Assembly (NCBI GenBank): GCA_041395245.1
Contig: JAWLAY010000022.1
Location: 24,710 to 88,709, forward strand
Source: Aquimonas sp041395245
Lineage (GTDB): Bacteria > Pseudomonadota > Gammaproteobacteria > Xanthomonadales > Xanthomonadaceae
Length of the DNA: 64,000 nucleotides
Direction: 5' to 3'
Made by a program: the position numbers and the translations under genes. Shown in pieces: positions 26,212 through 35,187 of the stretch. The notes under the pieces were generated by a model, which was given only the letters and a program-made list of their open reading frames with translations, had not been told where the DNA came from and searched no databases. Position 1 is the stretch's first letter. Each line of letters starts with the position of its first letter.

Positions 26212-28545
26212 TCACTCAAAACCGTTGCGGAAGATCACTGCGGGCGAGGCCAGCACAAAGTCCCAGATGCCACGACCATAGGTCGAGAATCGCGCCGTGT
26301 TCTGCGCGTCGACAAAGTCCACGTCCCAATACTCCTGTTCAGGCGCGCCGAGTTGACCGATGTCCTGCCAACGGTTGCCGTCGCGGTCGTAGTAGTAGGG
26401 GCCGAGTTGTGTCGCGGCAAACAGATGCTCGCCATCGGCCGACATGGCCAGATCGAACACCATGGTGTTGGGCAGGTCGGTACTCATGGCGGTGAAGCTG
26501 TCGCCATTGTTGGTCGACACGTACACGCCGGGACCGGAATAGCCCGAGCCAGCGACATAGATCGTGTTGCTGCGAACCGGATCGGGCAGGATGCGATTGC
26601 CGAAGAAGAAATGGTTATCGGGCAGTCCTGTAGTGCGTTGGGACCACGTGCCGGCGCCCACCTGCCGGAAGAACGCGCCGTTGTCGTTGATGGCGTAGCG
26701 CGTGCCGCCATTGGGAGAAAACGCCACGGCGGTCACTGCAGCCCCGAAGTCGAAACTGACTTCACTCGCCGAAAAGCTGCTGCCGTTGAAACTCAGATCG
26801 ATCAGATGTTGTCCGCTGCCGCTCAGCGAGCCACCTGCCAACAGAATGCGTCCGGCGTTGAGCGGGTCGACCGCCAGCGGGGGAATGAAAAACCAGCCGG
26901 TGAAGTTATTGGCGTCGAAATCCCAACTGTGCAGACCCGACTGCGTGCCAGACCCAAGGTTGTTGTCGAGCATCGCAAAGCCGGGATAGACCATCCAAAG
27001 GCGTTGATCGTCTTCGGACTCGAGGTGACCGTAGTCGCCGCTGATGGTCTGGACGAAGTTCTCGACGCTGCCGCTGGGCGAGAGCGCTTTCTGATAGCCC
27101 TGATCCTGCGCGCCCGCCAACAACAGATGCGGTGCGCTGCGGCGGGTGTAGCTGCCGTAGTACTGCGAGACGTTCATGCCGCTGAGATTGAGGTTCTGCA
27201 CCGTCACCGCATGGTCACTCGATTCGTACAGCCCACCATCGGTGGCGATGTAGACCCGCTCATTGCCCTGCGCATTGCGCCAGACATCGATGTTGGGGAT
27301 GTCAGCGTGCAGCTTGCTGGCGGGTGCGCCGTAGTAGTCGACCCAGGAATTGACCAGCGACCAGCTACCGCCACCGTCGGCGGTGCGATACAGGTCCACA
27401 CCCCCTGCGTAGGCGCGATTGGCATCATTGCCGGATGACTCCGCCGAATTGAGCGTCATCAGCGTCGTCGGTACCGGCGTGCGGGCGGTCCAGGTCAAGC
27501 CGCCATCCAGCGAGCGGAACACGGCGGTCGTGCCTGTGTCCGGTCGGGAGTAGAAGGCATACAGAAAGGTCTGTCCCGACTGTACGCCGCCAGACAGTAC
27601 AGTCTGTTCGTTGCCGCTCAGCGTGAATCCCAGACTGAGCGTGGACACCAGCACACGCGCATGCGTGCCGGGGGTCACCGTGTAGAGCTGGTTGCCATCC
27701 AGCAGGTACACGGTAGTGCTGTTGTAGCGCGGCGAGAAAATCGCCGTGGCGTGACGTTGACCGATGAACCCGACCGAGTTGAAGGTCGCACCGCGATCGG
27801 TCGAGGCGAACAAGTGGGGTCGCCAACTCCCGGTGCCGGAATCGAAATGCACGCGCAGCAGATAGGCCTCGCTTTGCGCTTCATCCCGTGCGACCAGACC
27901 CATCGTGTACCAGGGATTGTTCAGCACAATGCCATTATTGATCGACCAAGTGACACCGCCATTGTCACTCCGGTAGACGCCAGCCGGACTGTCCGAGGCG
28001 ACCAGCAGGCGTTCACCGGACGCCCCAGCCAGCCGCTCCAGGAAGCCCGCATTGCCTGCCGGATTGAAGCGCGCGCCATCGTTCGGACTGGTCCAATTCA
28101 ACGCCGTGCGGTCGGCACGCCACACGTTGCCGCCGTGCGACAGCACGGTGAGACGGTTGTTCGCACTGTCCGATGCCGCGCCTGTCACGCGGCCTGCCTG
28201 GTTGCGACTGCCGCGCTCGACCCAGTTACCGCTCACGCTGGCCCTGATCGCGCGCCAGCTCAGTGGTGATTCGCCTGCGGCCAAGCGGCTCTCGCGCGAT
28301 GCTTCACGCTCGGCAAAACGCTGCGCAACGAAGGCCGCATCCTGCGCCCGCCAATCGACATCGGGTGCGGCGCGGTGGATGGTCTCGATCCACGCCTGCC
28401 GCCGTTGCTTGAAGTCATCCCCGCGCTCGCCGGGCTGATCGGACAGCGGGGGCGGCGTACGGATGGACTGCGTGCAACCGACCAGCAGTCCCGCAGCAAG
28501 GAAGCTCGCACCGACGACGGCGCGCAGAGCGTGTCTATCAAGCAT
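26212..28545 (-). CDS. Asp-box (BNR/sortilin-like) beta-propeller lipoprotein with FRNGFE tail
   Basis: A 777-residue protein with lipoprotein signal MLDRHALRAVVGASFLAAGL and lipobox LLVGC (Cys24). The body is a beta-propeller with at least five Asp-boxes: SDNGGVTW, STDRGATF, SLDGGLTW, TADGGGSW, STNNGDSF. These turns occur in sialidases, sortilin/VPS10 proteins and many secreted propellers of unknown ligand. It ends in VIFRNGFE, nearly identical to the end of the protein at 45391-48519 (VFRDGFE). An upstream start at 28602 would put the signal peptide internally. It is expected in the outer membrane or at the cell surface; the ligand or enzymatic role is unknown. Confidence 0.8.
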   Translation of the reverse strand: MLDRHALRAVVGASFLAAGLLVGCTQSIRTPPPLSDQPGERGDDFKQRRQAWIETIHRAAPDVDWRAQDAAFVAQRFAEREASRESRLAAGESPLSWRAIRASVSGNWVERGSRNQAGRVTGAASDSANNRLTVLSHGGNVWRADRTALNWTSPNDGARFNPAGNAGFLERLAGASGERLLVASDSPAGVYRSDNGGVTWSINNGIVLNNPWYTMGLVARDEAQSEAYLLRVHFDSGTGSWRPHLFASTDRGATFNSVGFIGQRHATAIFSPRYNSTTVYLLDGNQLYTVTPGTHARVLVSTLSLGFTLSGNEQTVLSGGVQSGQTFLYAFYSRPDTGTTAVFRSLDGGLTWTARTPVPTTLMTLNSAESSGNDANRAYAGGVDLYRTADGGGSWSLVNSWVDYYGAPASKLHADIPNIDVWRNAQGNERVYIATDGGLYESSDHAVTVQNLNLSGMNVSQYYGSYTRRSAPHLLLAGAQDQGYQKALSPSGSVENFVQTISGDYGHLESEDDQRLWMVYPGFAMLDNNLGSGTQSGLHSWDFDANNFTGWFFIPPLAVDPLNAGRILLAGGSLSGSGQHLIDLSFNGSSFSASEVSFDFGAAVTAVAFSPNGGTRYAINDNGAFFRQVGAGTWSQRTTGLPDNHFFFGNRILPDPVRSNTIYVAGSGYSGPGVYVSTNNGDSFTAMSTDLPNTMVFDLAMSADGEHLFAATQLGPYYYDRDGNRWQDIGQLGAPEQEYWDVDFVDAQNTARFSTYGRGIWDFVLASPAVIFRNGFE

Positions 28546-28751
28546 GGATGTTCCCCATCCGTTGAGTACGGCTGATTGTCCAGAACGCGACCCGGTCCAC
28601 AAGTCAGGAGATTGTTCGCAGATGTGAAAGACTCCGACGCCCGTGTCAGTAAGGAAAGCGCTAGCGGCTGCCCTTCTCCCGCAGGGGGCGTTGGCAGATC
28701 GCGCGAATCAGGCATCGGGAAGTGGTATCGCCCCTCGTTTCGTTCCCCAAA

Positions 28752-28787
28752 AACACCACACCCCGCCAGATGGCGGGGTGTGGTGTT
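28752..28787 (-). terminator. Strong intrinsic terminator
   Basis: A perfect 16-bp stem, AACACCACACCCCGCC (28752-28767) with GGCGGGGTGTGGTGTT (28772-28787), and a 4-base loop. On the minus strand it ends in a run of five Ts. It lies 19 bp after the stop of the large Asp-box protein gene and ends that transcript before the next propeller gene. Confidence 0.88.
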
Positions 28788-28805
28788 CAGCACGGCGTCA
28801 GTGCC

Positions 28806-31800
28806 TCAATGCCAGAGCCGCAATCCCGATAGCGGGTGACGGTAGAAGGGTTTGGGGCGCGAAATGCCGCCCTCGACGCCATCGGCACTCGACACATCGG
28901 CCATCGGTGGCATGCCGCCCTGCGGCGGCCAGGTGATCTCGGGCAGACCGGCTTTCCGCAGGCCTTCGTTGATCTTGCCAAGGTGTTTGTTCTCGACCTC
29001 GGCGTAACGGTCGTTGATCGCACTCAGCTCGCCTTCGAGCACATCGATACGTGCCAGTTGGTAGTCGGTAGGACGACCGTCGTAGCCCATGATCGCGCCG
29101 TACAGCGTGTCGGTGTGCTCGCGCAGACGTTCCTCGCCGGTGATGGCGCCGCCTTCCTTGGTGGCGACGATGTCCTTGCGAACCGCTTCGGCGGCGTCCG
29201 CGAAGGCATTCAACTGTGTACGCAGACGATCCTTCTCCGGCAGCTTGGCGGCGATCGCACTGGCCATCATGCGGCTGTACTGGATGCGGTCGGTCAGATC
29301 GGTCATGCGACCGAACAGGCCGTGCACGCGCATCGCGGCCTCAAACTGCGCGGTGCGATCCGCGTCGTTGTAGTCGGCACGGCGATCCAGTCCGATCACC
29401 AGCGGGGTCTCGTAAACCTGCTTGTTCTTGGTCATGCGTACCGTGTAGGTGCCAGGCAGTACGCGCGGTCCCTGCGTGCCCGAGAAGGCGACCTGGGCGG
29501 CTTTGGGAACACGCGGTGGCTTGACGCGCATCGACCAGGTGATGCGATTGATGCCGCGACGCTTGGAGGCGGGCAGGGTGTCGATCACTTCACCGTCCGG
29601 CCCGATGATCTCGATCTTGAGTTCACCGAACAGGTGGCGGGTGCGCTGGTAGTAGGTGATGGTGGCGCCGCCGGGCGGATTTTCACCGACGAAGACCGCG
29701 TCGCCGTCCGACCAGCCGCCCACACCGGAAAGCCGTTGCTGGGTCGCGCGGTTGGGCAGGAAGGCGGCATCGGCCGTCAGCAGTTCGGTGTCGAAGCGAC
29801 GCAGCGAGGAGATGTCATCGATGATCCAGATGCCGCGACCATGCGTGCCCAGCACCAGGTCGCCTTCGCGGGCCTGCACGGCGATATCGCGGACTGCCAC
29901 AGCCGGGAAGTTGCTGCCCTTGTACTGCGCCCAGTGCTGACCGCCATCGATGCTGATCCACAGGCCGAATTCGGTGCCGAGGAACAGCAGATTCCGGTCG
30001 GCGCTGTCTTCGCGGATCACGTGGGCGTAACCGCGAATGCCCAGTTCCTCGCTGGCAATGCGTGTCCAGTTCTGGCCGAAGTCATTGGTGCGGAACACGT
30101 AGGGCGTCTGATCGCCTTCGGTGTGACGATCAAAGGCGACATAGGCGACGCCAGCATCGAAACGGCTGGCCTCGACCCAGGACACCCAGCTTCCCGCGGG
30201 TACGCCCTTGATGCGCTTGATGACGTTGTTCCAGTTTGCGCCGCCGTCGCGGGTGATCTGCACGTTGCCGTCATCCGTGCCGACCCAGATCAAGTTCGGA
30301 TCAAGCGGCGATTCGGAGATGCTGTAGATCGTGGTGTGCATTTCTGCCGAGGAGTTGTCGACGGTGATGCCTCCCGATTTTTCCTGCTGCTGGCGAGCCA
30401 GTGAATTGGTGCTGAGGTCGGGCGAGATGCGTTGCCACGTGGTGCCCTGATCCTGCGAGCGGAACAGATACTGCGCACCGATGTAGATCGTGCCGGGGCG
30501 CGAGGGGCTCTGGTGCAGCGGCGTGTTCCAGTTGAATCGCAGCTTTTCGCCCGCGCCTGCGGTGGGTTGGATAGAGCGCGTGTTCTTGGTTTCCAGGTCG
30601 ATGCGCGCGATGTTGCCGCCCTGGTATTCGGCGTAGACGATGGTCGGGTCCTTGCCGTCGGGAATCACCCAGAAGCCGTCACCGCCGTAGAGGTTTTCCC
30701 AGCGCTGGTTGCTGATACCGCCGGGATAGGCCGAGTCGCCGATCCACGAACTGTTGTCCTGCAATCCGCCATACACGTGATACGGGTCGGCATTGTCGAC
30801 CGACACATGATAGAACTGGCTGATCGGCAGATTGTTGGCCTTCCACCAGCGGCCACCACCGTCCTTGCTGAACCACAGCCCGCCGTCATCGCCCATGATC
30901 ACGTCTTTCGGATTGGTCGGGTTGATCCACACATCGTGCGAGTCGGCATGCGTGCTGCCTGCGGCATCGGAGAAACTCTTGCCGCCGTCTTCGCTGACGA
31001 TCAGCCGCAGATTGGTCTTGAACAGGCGTTCCGGGTTGGTCGGATCAACGATCAGGTTGGCGAAATAGAACGGACGCCAGACCATCATCTGGCTCTTGTC
31101 GCGGGCCTCCCATGTTTTGCCACCATCGTTGGAGCGGTACAGCGCACTGTCTTCGCCTTCGATGAAGGCATACACGATGCTGGCATCCGAGGGCGCAAAT
31201 TCCACCTCGATACGTCCCCACGGACCTTTGGGCAGGCCGGGCGCGTTGTCGGCAGTCAGCGACTGGAAGCTCTTGCCACCGTCTTCGGTGACATACAGCG
31301 CGCTGCCGCTGCGTGATTGCGGGCCTTCGCCGCCAGAGCGGAAGGTCCAACCGCGACGGCGGAAGTCCCAGGTGCCGACCATCAGACGTTCCGGATTGGA
31401 CGGATCGAAGCTGATGCCAGAGCAGCCGGTCGACAGGTTCACGGCCTTCAGGATGTGCTGCCAGCTCGCGCCGCCATCGGTGGTCTTGTAAAGCCCGCGA
31501 TCCGCCGAGTCGGACCACAGCTTGCCGGGTACACAGACATAGGCCGTGTTGCTGTCCGTGGGATGCACGAGGATCTTGGCGATGCGCTCGCTGTTGGGCA
31601 GGCCGAGGTACTGCCAGCTCTCGCCGCCGTCGGTGGAGCGATACACGCCGTTGCCGACCGAAACCGAGTTGCGGGTCCACGATTCGCCGGTGCCAACCCA
31701 GACGTTGCGAGGGTTTTGCGGATCCAGCGTGATGGCGCCAATTGACTGCACCGGCTCGCGGTCGAATACCGGCTTGAAGCGCGTGCCGCCATCGACGGAC

Positions 31801-32042
31801 TTCCAGACGCCGCCACTGGCTGCGCCAACGAAAATCGTCTGCTGGCCGTCTGCCACATGCACCGCGAGCGCCGAAATGCGACCGCTCATGGCGGCCGAAC
31901 CGATATTGCGCGCAGGCAGGCCGGAAATTGTGCCGCTGTCGAAGCGTGGTGCAACCGGCGGGGCGGCTTCGCTGGCAGAGACGGTCGCCGCCGTCAGGCC
32001 GACCAGGGAGAGGGACAGCGGAATGATGCGTGAGAGATTCAT
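28806..32042 (-). CDS. Large secreted VPS10/sortilin-like Asp-box propeller protein
   Basis: A 1,078-residue exported protein: signal peptide MNLSRIIPLSLSLVGLTAAT, cleavage near VSASEA. About eleven Asp-boxes can be read, among them STDGGESW, TTDGGASW, SNDGGKTW, SEDGGKSF, TRDGGANW and SIDGGQHW, forming one or two large propellers as in the VPS10/photosystem-assembly-like family often annotated as glycosyl hydrolase. A C-terminal region from about residue 780 has a beta-sandwich (YTVRMTKNKQVYETPLVIG) and then a helical part. The function is unknown. A GAGGCG site precedes the ATG. It starts 11 bp after the LolA-like gene, so the two form an operon ended by the strong terminator at 28752. Confidence 0.85.
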   Translation of the reverse strand: MNLSRIIPLSLSLVGLTAATVSASEAAPPVAPRFDSGTISGLPARNIGSAAMSGRISALAVHVADGQQTIFVGAASGGVWKSVDGGTRFKPVFDREPVQSIGAITLDPQNPRNVWVGTGESWTRNSVSVGNGVYRSTDGGESWQYLGLPNSERIAKILVHPTDSNTAYVCVPGKLWSDSADRGLYKTTDGGASWQHILKAVNLSTGCSGISFDPSNPERLMVGTWDFRRRGWTFRSGGEGPQSRSGSALYVTEDGGKSFQSLTADNAPGLPKGPWGRIEVEFAPSDASIVYAFIEGEDSALYRSNDGGKTWEARDKSQMMVWRPFYFANLIVDPTNPERLFKTNLRLIVSEDGGKSFSDAAGSTHADSHDVWINPTNPKDVIMGDDGGLWFSKDGGGRWWKANNLPISQFYHVSVDNADPYHVYGGLQDNSSWIGDSAYPGGISNQRWENLYGGDGFWVIPDGKDPTIVYAEYQGGNIARIDLETKNTRSIQPTAGAGEKLRFNWNTPLHQSPSRPGTIYIGAQYLFRSQDQGTTWQRISPDLSTNSLARQQQEKSGGITVDNSSAEMHTTIYSISESPLDPNLIWVGTDDGNVQITRDGGANWNNVIKRIKGVPAGSWVSWVEASRFDAGVAYVAFDRHTEGDQTPYVFRTNDFGQNWTRIASEELGIRGYAHVIREDSADRNLLFLGTEFGLWISIDGGQHWAQYKGSNFPAVAVRDIAVQAREGDLVLGTHGRGIWIIDDISSLRRFDTELLTADAAFLPNRATQQRLSGVGGWSDGDAVFVGENPPGGATITYYQRTRHLFGELKIEIIGPDGEVIDTLPASKRRGINRITWSMRVKPPRVPKAAQVAFSGTQGPRVLPGTYTVRMTKNKQVYETPLVIGLDRRADYNDADRTAQFEAAMRVHGLFGRMTDLTDRIQYSRMMASAIAAKLPEKDRLRTQLNAFADAAEAVRKDIVATKEGGAITGEERLREHTDTLYGAIMGYDGRPTDYQLARIDVLEGELSAINDRYAEVENKHLGKINEGLRKAGLPEITWPPQGGMPPMADVSSADGVEGGISRPKPFYRHPLSGLRLWH

Positions 32043-32053
32043 GGTCGCCTCGC

Positions 32054-32791
32054 TCAGGGTTGGGTCGGGAACGCGAACAACGCGTCATCGATGTCGGTGT
32101 TCACCTCGGCCCGTTCGACCACGATCTTCTGACCGCGCGGACCGCCCTTGGGGCCACTCTCCACCGCGAAGGGCAGATACACGCCATTGATCTGTTCGTA
32201 GTTGCCGAGATCGGTTTCCATCTCGGTTTCGATGCCACGGCGTTTCATCTGCGTGGTGACACGGATTTCAAGAAAGTAATCCGGGTCGAGATAGCGATAC
32301 TGGATGTCACCGTTCGACAGGGTGAGCTTGAGCTTGTGTGCCTCGGTGCCGTCGACATCTTCGGTGCCCAGGTATTCCACCTGATGGCCCTTCTCGCGCC
32401 AGTCCACCAGCGGTCCGTCGATGTCGGCATCCACCTGCATGCCCTTGGTATCCTCGGCGCTGAGACGCTCGGGATCGCGTCGACCCTGAAACGGCGAAAT
32501 GGTCCAGCCTTCCTTGCCATCGTAGGCGCTGATCTGGGTCAGACCCTGCAGACTGGCTTCGGTGCGTTGCTTCAGGCCGCGCTCGGTCATGTTGACGAAG
32601 CCGAGGTCGACCGAGAAATCGCCGCCGGAGAAGTTCATGCGGCCATGCAGGGTGACGGACTGGATGGCGCGAAGCGCCTCGATGCCGCCACGCGCATCGA
32701 TGTTCTTTTGAACCAACTCGTCCACGGTCGTGGCCGAGGCTGTTGCAGTCGCGGCAAGCGCGAGCGCAACGCACAGTATCAGGCGTCGCAT
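32054..32791 (-). CDS. LolA/LolB-like periplasmic protein
   Basis: A 245-residue protein with signal peptide MRRLILCVALALAATATASA. The mature domain starts VDELVQKNIDARGGIEALRA and IQSVTLHGRM, the pattern of outer-membrane lipoprotein-sorting-like proteins, which form an open beta-barrel that binds hydrophobic ligands such as lipoprotein acyl chains. It is not the housekeeping LolA, which has a different context and length. A GAGGGGAGC ribosome binding site precedes the start. It is directly followed by the large propeller gene (11 bp), so the pair may share a role at the outer membrane; that link is inferred. Confidence 0.75.
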   Translation of the reverse strand: MRRLILCVALALAATATASATTVDELVQKNIDARGGIEALRAIQSVTLHGRMNFSGGDFSVDLGFVNMTERGLKQRTEASLQGLTQISAYDGKEGWTISPFQGRRDPERLSAEDTKGMQVDADIDGPLVDWREKGHQVEYLGTEDVDGTEAHKLKLTLSNGDIQYRYLDPDYFLEIRVTTQMKRRGIETEMETDLGNYEQINGVYLPFAVESGPKGGPRGQKIVVERAEVNTDIDDALFAFPTQP

Positions 32792-32916
32792 GGGTAGCTC
32801 CCCTCGTCAGTTGAAACAGTGACCGCAGGCTTGCGGCCATCGGACACGCTACGCCGACCTTCCCGTTCTCTCATGCGGCGAAAGTCACGTTCGCTTTCGG
32901 GCGATCCAAAAAACAA

Positions 32917-32939
32917 GAGGCCCGCATCCTGCGGGCCTC
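32917..32939 (-). terminator. Intrinsic terminator in the 338-bp gap 32792-33129
   Basis: The stem GAGGCCCGCA (32917-32926) pairs with TGCGGGCCTC (32930-32939). Reading the minus strand it is followed by TTGTTTTTT. It lies about 190 bp downstream of the glycine-rich protein gene and probably ends that transcript. I see no gene in the rest of the gap (32792-33129), which also holds the promoter of the LolA-like gene. Confidence 0.78.
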
Positions 32940-33129
32940 TCGCGCTTCGGGGGAGAGAAGCGTTGGTGGGTGACGTCACCTCCGGGGGAGACAGAGGGAA
33001 TGTTTCGCCAACCCTGAGCGACTGTGGAGAGTCAGCGCTCAAGTGCATTATCGACATAAATTCATTGCAATTGAGCGACATACGCACGTTTTTGGGTCAG
33101 GAGTTTCCCCACAGCTGTCAGTGCGTGGA

Positions 33130-33741
33130 CTACCACTGCGGGCAAGGCACGACGTTGCCGCTGGCGTCGGTGCAGGTTCGTGTCACCGTACGCCCGTCCT
33201 GCGTCACCTGGGTGTCGGTGTTCACACTGCCCTGTTGTCCAGATGCCGAGGTGTTGCGACCGAATCCCTGACCCGTGGCGTAGCCGGTTTGGCTGTTGAG
33301 CGAGCCGCCCGCTGCACCCTGTGCCGAGGTGCTGCGACCGCCCGCAACATTGCCCGCGCTGTCGCGGGTGAAACCGCCGCTGGTTTGCGCACTGCCATTG
33401 GGGCCTTGCGCCGCTGCGCCACTCTGGTGCTGTGCCGAACCGTCGGCGTTCCACGTCGTTGCGCCGCCGCGCGCGCCATACCCGCCCTCCGGTGTACGTA
33501 TCGCGCCCCCGCTTGCGGCTTGGCCGTTGCCCTGACCGTCCGTGGTGTAGCCGCGACCACGTGCGGCGGCGCCACCGTTGGGGCCGCGGACCGCACTGGC
33601 GCTGCCACCGGTCACGCCGCCCTGGGCGTTGGCCGTGGCACCGCGTGCCTTGATACGACCGGTGGCATCGGCGTCGTTGTAGGGGGCCAGGGCCAGCAGG
33701 ATGAGGGCGGCAAGGCTGAGATGGCGAAGGTTCTTGATCAT
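33130..33741 (-). CDS. Secreted Gly/Ala/Ser-rich repetitive protein
   Basis: A 203-residue protein with signal peptide MIKNLRHLSLAALILLALAP and an AGGAGA ribosome binding site. The mature part is low-complexity and contains about three imperfect units of roughly 28-30 residues. They are recognisable as RGPNGGAAARGRGY..DGQGN, RTPEGGYGARGGAT..NADGS and QGPNGSAQTSGGFT..SAGN. The last 30 residues are different and carry two Cys (TCTDASGNVVPCPQW). The composition is like that of surface or matrix proteins. The family is unknown to me. It is 48 bp downstream of the Spy-like gene, next to a two-component system, and so may belong to an envelope-stress response. Confidence 0.7.
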   Translation of the reverse strand: MIKNLRHLSLAALILLALAPYNDADATGRIKARGATANAQGGVTGGSASAVRGPNGGAAARGRGYTTDGQGNGQAASGGAIRTPEGGYGARGGATTWNADGSAQHQSGAAAQGPNGSAQTSGGFTRDSAGNVAGGRSTSAQGAAGGSLNSQTGYATGQGFGRNTSASGQQGSVNTDTQVTQDGRTVTRTCTDASGNVVPCPQW

Positions 33742-33789
33742 GGGTTTTCTCCTGAATGGGGTTTGGGAAGCGTGTTGGAAGACACCCTG

Positions 33790-34299
33790 TCAGGGTGCGG
33801 TAGTGGCAAGTTGCAACAAGGTGTCGCGCAGTGATTCGGCACGTTCCATGCGACGGATCAGTTCTTCACGCAGAACGGCCTGTTGTTCGGCGGAGAGGGT
33901 TTCGTAGAAGGCCAGCTTGCGTGCGCGCAGTGCACGCTGGTCGGCCATCCAGAGGTCGACTTCGGTCTCCAGCGTCGCGGCAAGTCCCGCAAGGTCGGCA
34001 TCAGGCGCGGACAGTTCGGAGCGCGCGAGATCCGCCGCCTCGCTCAACTGGGATCGTCCCTGCATGAACAACGCCCGCTGCTCGGCCTGCAGCGCTTGCC
34101 ACGCGGCGGTTTGGGACGTATTGAGATGCAGTGATGCCTGCAGCTCGGCTTGATGTTGCAGCCACTGCTGTAGGAGCTGCAGGCGTTGCAGGCTAGGCGG
34201 CTGGCTTCCGGCCCAGGCCGCTCCTGCCATGACCAAGGCGCCGGCGACCACCCAGCGCGCGCCTGGAGTGAGCGATCGAATCGAATAGGACATGAACAT
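33790..34299 (-). CDS. Spy/CpxP-like periplasmic protein
   Basis: A 169-residue protein with an export signal (GARWVVAGALVMAGAAWAG). The mature protein is almost entirely helical and Gln/Leu-rich, with LNTSQTAAWQALQAEQRALF and later LSAEQQAVLREELIRRME, which resemble the LTxxQ motifs of the Spy/CpxP family. These proteins are periplasmic chaperones or inhibitors of the Cpx sensor. The location fits: it is divergent from an OmpR-type regulator and sensor kinase gene pair. Two ATGs (34299 and 34293) are possible starts. Family membership is by motif and helix content only. Confidence 0.68.
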   Translation of the reverse strand: MFMSYSIRSLTPGARWVVAGALVMAGAAWAGSQPPSLQRLQLLQQWLQHQAELQASLHLNTSQTAAWQALQAEQRALFMQGRSQLSEAADLARSELSAPDADLAGLAATLETEVDLWMADQRALRARKLAFYETLSAEQQAVLREELIRRMERAESLRDTLLQLATTAP

Positions 34300-34476
34300 C
34301 TACCGATAGGCCGCCAATTGCGGCAGGGATAGCGTGTGCCGCAGATGTTCGCCAACTGTGTCGTGGCAGCCGCAATTTGTAAGCAGATGTTGCAAGCGCG
34401 GCTTGCTGCAATCTCTGCTTGCACCGCCGCTGCTCACGGTCTTGCTGCCGATCGTGTCGCGCGCCATCCTGCAGCC

Positions 34477-35187
34477 ATGACCGAACCTCTGATCCTGCTG
34501 GTCGAAGATGACTCCCGCTTGCGCGACTTGTTGCAGCGCTACCTGGAGTCGCAGGCCCTGCGTGTCCGTGCGGTGGCGAACCTTGCAGGGATGCGCGCCC
34601 AACTGGCCCAGCATCATGTCGATCTGATCGTGCTCGATCTGATGCTGCCGGATGGCGATGGTTTGACGGCGTGTCGCGATCTTCGCGCCGCTGGTGAAGC
34701 CACGCCGATCCTGATTCTCACTGCGCGCGGTGACGATGTGGATCGGATTATCGGACTGGAGATCGGTGCCGATGACTATCTTCCAAAGCCCTGCAATCCG
34801 CGCGAGCTGCTCGCCCGCATCCGCGCCATCCTGCGGCGTCAGCGGCCCATTTCCGCGGTGGCGGATGCCGAAGCGGTGGCCGTCCGGTTCGGTGACTGCG
34901 TAGTCAATCCAGCGCAGCGCACGCTATTCCGTCATGGCGAGGAAGTCCGTCTGACCACCGGCGAATTCGCCTTGCTCTGGGTGTTGCTGCAACACCCGCG
35001 ACGCCCTTTGAGTCGCGACCAGCTACTCAATCTGGCGCGCGGCCGGGACCATGAAGGCCAGGATCGCGCCATCGATGTGATGCTTTCGCGGCTGCGCAAA
35101 CTGGTCGAGCCGGACCCGCGCACGCCGCGCTACCTGCAGACTGTTTGGGGGCATGGTTACATGTTCGTGCCGGATGCCGAGGCGTGA
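34477..35187 (+). CDS. OmpR/CpxR-type response regulator
   Basis: A 236-residue regulator. The receiver domain has the acidic pair in LLVEDDSRL, the phospho-acceptor Asp in LIVLDLMLPDGDG, Thr in ILILTARGDD and Lys in DDYLPKPCNPREL. The winged-helix output domain ends with the OmpR family signature RAIDVMLSRLRKLVEPDP and LQTVWGHGYMF. It binds DNA after phosphorylation by the partner kinase and probably controls the divergent Spy-like and glycine-rich genes. I chose the ATG at 34477, since an in-frame start at 34336 only adds a non-conserved stretch. The stop overlaps the GTG start of the kinase gene. Confidence 0.92.
   Translation: MTEPLILLVEDDSRLRDLLQRYLESQALRVRAVANLAGMRAQLAQHHVDLIVLDLMLPDGDGLTACRDLRAAGEATPILILTARGDDVDRIIGLEIGADDYLPKPCNPRELLARIRAILRRQRPISAVADAEAVAVRFGDCVVNPAQRTLFRHGEEVRLTTGEFALLWVLLQHPRRPLSRDQLLNLARGRDHEGQDRAIDVMLSRLRKLVEPDPRTPRYLQTVWGHGYMFVPDAEA

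Noticed and set aside
34370..34400. A CpxR-like box (GTAAG then GTTGC) in the divergent Spy/regulator spacer
   Set aside because: Only the first half resembles the GTAAA repeat; too weak to call as an operator.
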